Shown here in pieces: positions 62,983 through 64,000 of a stretch of DNA of 64,000 nt (within the stretch, counting starts at the first letter, position 1; the number at the start of each line of letters is the position of its first letter). Under the pieces are notes generated by a model that was not told the DNA's origin, ran no database searches, and was given only the letters and a program-made list of their open reading frames with translations. The DNA is taken from NCBI GenBank assembly GCA_947359465.1, contig OX375877.1, forward strand, positions 71,746,698 to 71,810,697, written 5' to 3'. The position numbers were made by a program, and so were the translations under genes. Source of the DNA: Metellina segmentata. Taxonomy: Eukaryota; Arthropoda; Arachnida; Araneae; Tetragnathidae.

Positions 62983-63759
62983 TATTTGTGATACACGTAC
63001 CGTTCCAAAGCTCTTTAGGGTTTTCGCATGCGCTGAGCATTTTGTGACGGGAAAAAGTGGGCGTTGCCATTCGAAAATTTCGAGTTTCTGTACCTATAAC
63101 CGTAACCGTGAGTGCCACTTTGTTGCCGTTCACAGACTCTCGAGCTCATACCTCTGAAGAACTATATCTGATACCTCATCTCGATCTGTTGAACGGAACG
63201 GCCGCTATAGGTCCATATTAGTCCATATAGGTCCATATATATAAACATTTATGTATAACGTTTGACACATTTCCCTTTTTTTAACAAAGACTCGTTCCGA
63301 TCCCCTTGATTCGAATACCAACTTTTCAGGCTGTAATTCCCAGATCCTAGTAGGTAAGTAATGTTTGTTTTAATTTTTATCGTCAGCATTGCTTCAAATG
63401 TCGAAGTTGTTGGACATCTACCCTCTGCCAATGCATATTTTGAATTTAGATAAGAAATTTCGTTAAATACGTTACTCATGAAAAGTTTAACGGTCATAAG
63501 TTGTAAATTATTCACAGTTAACCACCGTTTGACTGACTGTCTTCCTTATCTTTCATTTCCAGATGCGTACATTGCATCGAAAAAATCGTTAGATACTAAC
63601 ATAGAATCTTTCGTGATTTTTATCAAGTCCACAGTTCGAGACGGCCTGCAGGGAATTTCTATGGCAGCGGATAACGCACTCAAGAAAGAGGAGGCAGAAA
63701 AGAATTCCACAGATGGAAAAGAAGAGGGAGAGGGAAAAAAGGACGAAAATGTTAGTTAA
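45397..63759 (+). CDS. Predicted secreted helical protein, 222 residues, 5 exons
   Basis: Assembled from exons 45397-45415, 46218-46391, 50489-50582, 55345-55529 and 63563-63759. All four introns are GT-AG with phases 1, 1, 2, 1, and the total is 669 bp with one final TAA. The ATG sits in CAACATGT. Residues 1-31 form a signal peptide: n-region with Lys13, core LLPLLCVLLLTCFL, likely cleavage near GDA|EK. The mature part has two cysteines (Cys42, Cys66) that could pair, many amphipathic helical stretches (e.g. FNGLKNAFSKRVTKIQK), sequons at Asn122, Asn151 and Asn205, and a Lys/Glu tail from about 197. No transmembrane segment follows the signal. I do not recognise a family and assign no function. 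Exon joins rest on splice signals and frame only; a 5'UTR intron is possible (TTTCAG at 45365-45370). Confidence 0.7.
47238..47268. repeat. Poly(T) run, 31 bases
   Basis: Uninterrupted T run in intron 2 of the secreted-protein gene. A retroposon poly(A) tail on the minus strand is possible, but no retroposon body was recognised beside it. Confidence 0.95.
48627..49421 (+). mobile_element. Non-autonomous Helitron, family B, best-preserved copy
   Basis: Starts A|TCTCTACTATTATAAAAGG and ends in the near-perfect palindrome CTAGCCACGCAGTGGCTAG|T, giving both the 3' hairpin and the CTAG terminus. 795 bp. The last 220 bp contain several GGTTTGCGAAGCAAACC-like palindromes and produce overlapping open frames on both strands that are not genes. 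Located in intron 2 of the secreted-protein gene. Confidence 0.9.
49580..50156. mobile_element. hAT element, GTGCAC-rich family, 8-bp TSD
   Basis: Exact TGTTACCC on both sides (49572-49579 and 50157-50164). The ends TAGGGCTCGAAATACCCGG and, read inward from the right, CAGGCCTCGAAATAGATTTT are the inverted repeat. AGGTGCAC/GTGCACCT units cluster near each end. It is the long form of the 146-bp MITE at 31471. No intact transposase. Confidence 0.92.
50778..51572 (-). mobile_element. Tigger/pogo-like element with transposase tail
   Basis: CAGTTGAGTCCCGATAATCC at the left and CAGTAGAGTCCCGCAAATCT read inward from the right, both flanked by TA. The minus strand encodes the decayed C-terminus of a Tigger/Jerky-type transposase: NWVEEWLYGDEEDEITDDAI, then after a frame change LRYMEHQPDTLPYNILFLKS. 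The HTH and DDE parts are missing, so it is a deletion derivative. Confidence 0.85.
51697..51950 (+). mobile_element. tRNA-derived SINE, plus strand
   Basis: Head GCCGACCAATCGGTATGGTG, B-box-like GGTTGCAATCC, then the family body (GTGGGATGCCAGCTCAGGTG, TCACCTGACCTTGGTTCAAA). The 3' end lacks the ATTACC repeats and no TSD is clear. Confidence 0.75.
51975..52412 (+). mobile_element. Probable short Helitron, family D
   Basis: Starts A|TCTATAATAAAGGATGGTG, a common arthropod Helitron 5' terminus, and ends GAGCAACGCCTGGAAAAACA followed by GCAAG, a degenerate form of the usual CTAG end. Within it 52224-52298 and 52300-52373 are a direct duplication (GAAACATGTTCTACAGCG... / GAAACACGTTCTACGGAG..., both running to TTAGCTGTCACGGTA). 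Confidence 0.6.
52443..53056 (+). mobile_element. Non-autonomous Helitron, family C, copy 1
   Basis: A|TCTATATATATAATTCTCTT at the start and GCGGGCGGGCCCCCTAG|T at the end. The last 120 bp hold nested palindromes (GGTTCGCGCAGCGAACC, GATTGCGAAGCAATC) typical of Helitron 3' ends. 614 bp. A 79-codon frame with FSGSFKKRSFSRQTIIVQQD is partly conserved in copy 2 (60334-60951) but matches no Helitron protein I know. Confidence 0.9.
53775..54291 (+). mobile_element. Internally deleted mariner element
   Basis: The ends are inverted copies around GTTCGTACCGTTTTT (left) and GTTCGTCCCGTTTTT (right, inward), with TA at both flanks. Just inside the left end MVEQKEHF resembles a mariner transposase N-terminus. 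Near the right end RKKPQNFYEHGIM, LPERWRKVIEQKGTCYID is its C-terminus. The DDD catalytic centre is deleted. In intron 3 of the secreted-protein gene. Confidence 0.8.
54917..55135 (-). mobile_element. tRNA-derived SINE, second family
   Basis: The minus-strand head GGGGTCGTCGTGGCTCAGTG is followed by a B-box-like TTGTTCGATTCCTGTC and a body ending CCACAAAACC. It differs from the GCCGAC-headed family elsewhere in the window. A tail-like fragment recurs at about 56374-56450 (GGTTTTATGGTGCAAGGGTT). The tRNA resemblance is partial and the copy does not fold as a complete tRNA. Confidence 0.65.
57000..57850. other. No feature recognised
   Basis: Part of intron 4 of the secreted-protein gene. AT-rich, no coding block or element ends seen. 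Confidence 0.45.
57858..57999 (-). mobile_element. tRNA-derived SINE head fragment
   Basis: The minus strand starts GCCGACAAATCGGTCTAGTG, with a good A-box region, and has GTTCGAACCC as B box. It lacks the long body of the copies at 7893 and 37455. Confidence 0.7.
58551..60302 (+). CDS. DDE transposase, Kolobok/Mutator-like
   Basis: Uninterrupted 583-codon frame. The start chosen is the ATG giving MDLISARYRK; the open frame runs 26 codons further upstream but has only a TTG there. Regions: basic AT-hook-like KPKGRPTKRRK (10-20); cysteine cluster Cys82, 85, 88, 108, 111, probably zinc-binding; RNase-H-like core with Asp217 (SYDGTW), Asp317 (LSDGDSK), a CLNH motif (343-346, the CxxH signature shared by hAT, Mutator and Kolobok), and Glu490 (NANESLH). 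Between the aspartates are HADECDKNFDGTSGAMEMHA and an RS. The C-terminus is basic (KKKKRKRS), a likely nuclear signal. Databases often label such proteins Mutator-like transposase; the TTAA flanks favour Kolobok. All expected catalytic residues are present, so it may be functional. Confidence 0.9.
   Translation: MDLISARYRKPKGRPTKRRKMLAENSMKRWQKSSETVPSVDGSTDILQPAKSSETNISSQPEASYILTHKTMFSELLQKVPCKSCSQCTLTIKQHHSLGYSVKMELLCETCNESYGTVFSSFQEEAKGSHDVNNKLVSAFLSIGRGHAALETFSSVLNMPTMDKKTFVKCMNNLSVKNKEVKRKMLDISCQAAREAHLKVDDSLQSSEIIDVSVSYDGTWQKRGHTSNLGLGIVIDILSGLVLDFEVLSKYCQNCAVTGSEMGVDSAEFHIWQKGHADECDKNFDGTSGAMEMHAALIMWKRSISECKMRFVSVLSDGDSKTFQFLTENNIYGSDVIIEKEECLNHVAKRLGTSLRNKVKEWRIKKVTLGGRKHGSLTDKNITKLQNFYRKAIKDNAPDTKKKKTAIYASLMHCSSTDKKSKHRKCPEGESSWCFYQRGIAKGETPGSHGSMKTHLSEPVVEKIMPVYQRLASDAILDRCIAGKTQNANESLHSCIWRKCPKEVFVSRRRLDLAVTDAVEKHNLGHVKSLGKDVDPLLNESFSMNIAERRDQRRISLKNAATKKKKRKRSTAKTDTTYSAGAF
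60334..60951 (+). mobile_element. Non-autonomous Helitron, family C, copy 2, inside the Kolobok-type element
   Basis: A|TCTATATGTATATTTCTCTT to GGGGGCGGGCCCCCTAG|T, 618 bp, colinear with 52443-53056. The terminal hairpin GGGGGC-GG-GCCCCC is perfect. Inserted 31 bp after the transposase stop codon, leaving the coding region untouched. Confidence 0.9.
62430..62818 (-). pseudogene. Tc1-like transposase, N-terminal fragment
   Basis: The minus strand starts at an ATG: MGKAADLRGFDRGQIVMAQR, then a stop within the first HTH, YSRSAVVSIHEKWINDG, VGRPRVIKEKGRRRLSRLV and VSEHTVQRTMFDMGL. After another stop and a frame change comes VAWSDES. This is the paired-type HTH plus GRPR hinge of Tc1 transposases, dead by stops. 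The catalytic DDE part is mostly missing. Confidence 0.82.
62939..62978. repeat. (TA)n microsatellite
   Basis: About 20 TA units directly beside the Tc1 remnant. The YIYIYI-type frames crossing it on both strands are artefacts. Confidence 0.95.
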
Positions 63760-64000
63760 GTCAGTCCTTAAATTAATCAATTTATTTCAGATTGATGAAA
63801 AGACGTAGATTGCTTTTAGTGTAAAGGAACCAGGTGGTCTTAGAAGATTTTGTTTCTGCTATCGAAATGCTCTCTCGTCTTGATACATAACGGGGTTACC
63901 TCAATATATAACTTAAGGCCATTTCTCATACGCGTTTGGAGATTAATCAAACTGATGTTAACTAATCAACTATCATATCGCACCCCGGCAAGAAAAGTGA
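63760..64000. other. 3' flank of the secreted-protein gene
   Basis: Begins right after the TAA. No AATAAA is visible before the window ends, so the transcript probably continues beyond it. Confidence 0.4.

Noticed and set aside
62742..63157. Open frames of 75-101 codons through a YIYIYI stretch
   Set aside because: They are produced by the (TA)n microsatellite and the antisense of a dead Tc1 transposase.

Overview
The window is nuclear DNA of an AT-rich, intron-rich animal. The mix of Helitrons, hAT, mariner/Tc1, Kolobok-type and tRNA-SINE copies, and the style of the degraded LINE and Gypsy fragments, resemble arthropod genomes. A spider is my best guess, but that is inference; no species marker is present. 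There are no bacterial operons, rRNA genes or CRISPR arrays.

Left half (about 0.6-36.2 kb, minus strand): one long gene, reconstructed here exon by exon, for the nucleolar DEAD-box RNA helicase DDX31 (yeast Dbp7). It has 16 coding exons, 15 GT-AG introns, matching phases throughout, and a 666-residue product with all core helicase motifs. Its introns hold many transposon copies, several with exact target-site duplications (TSDs). Intron 6 (22.9-27.1 kb) contains a nest of at least four elements, and a decayed partial copy of exon 15 lies just 3' of the real one.

Middle (36.2-45.4 kb): the intergenic space between two divergently transcribed genes. It is almost entirely repeats: a SINE cluster (one SINE sits inside a Harbinger-like MITE with a 14-bp TSD), two near-identical 1.6-kb Helitrons 248 bp apart in the same orientation, another Helitron remnant, and a hAT element.

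Right half (45.4-63.8 kb, plus strand): a five-exon gene that I assemble from small exons with consistent splice phases. It encodes a predicted secreted, mostly helical protein of 222 residues with a signal peptide, two cysteines in the mature part, three N-glycosylation sequons and a highly charged tail. I do not recognise the family; it is the best candidate for something undescribed. Its introns carry Helitrons, a hAT element, a Tigger-like element, a deleted mariner, SINEs and, in intron 4, a 3.8-kb transposon with an intact 583-residue DDE transposase. That transposon ends in terminal inverted repeats flanked by TTAA (Kolobok-type) and has itself been hit by a Helitron behind its stop codon.

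The two host genes show no evident functional link. DDX31 acts in the nucleolus in large-subunit ribosome assembly; the second product would enter the secretory pathway.
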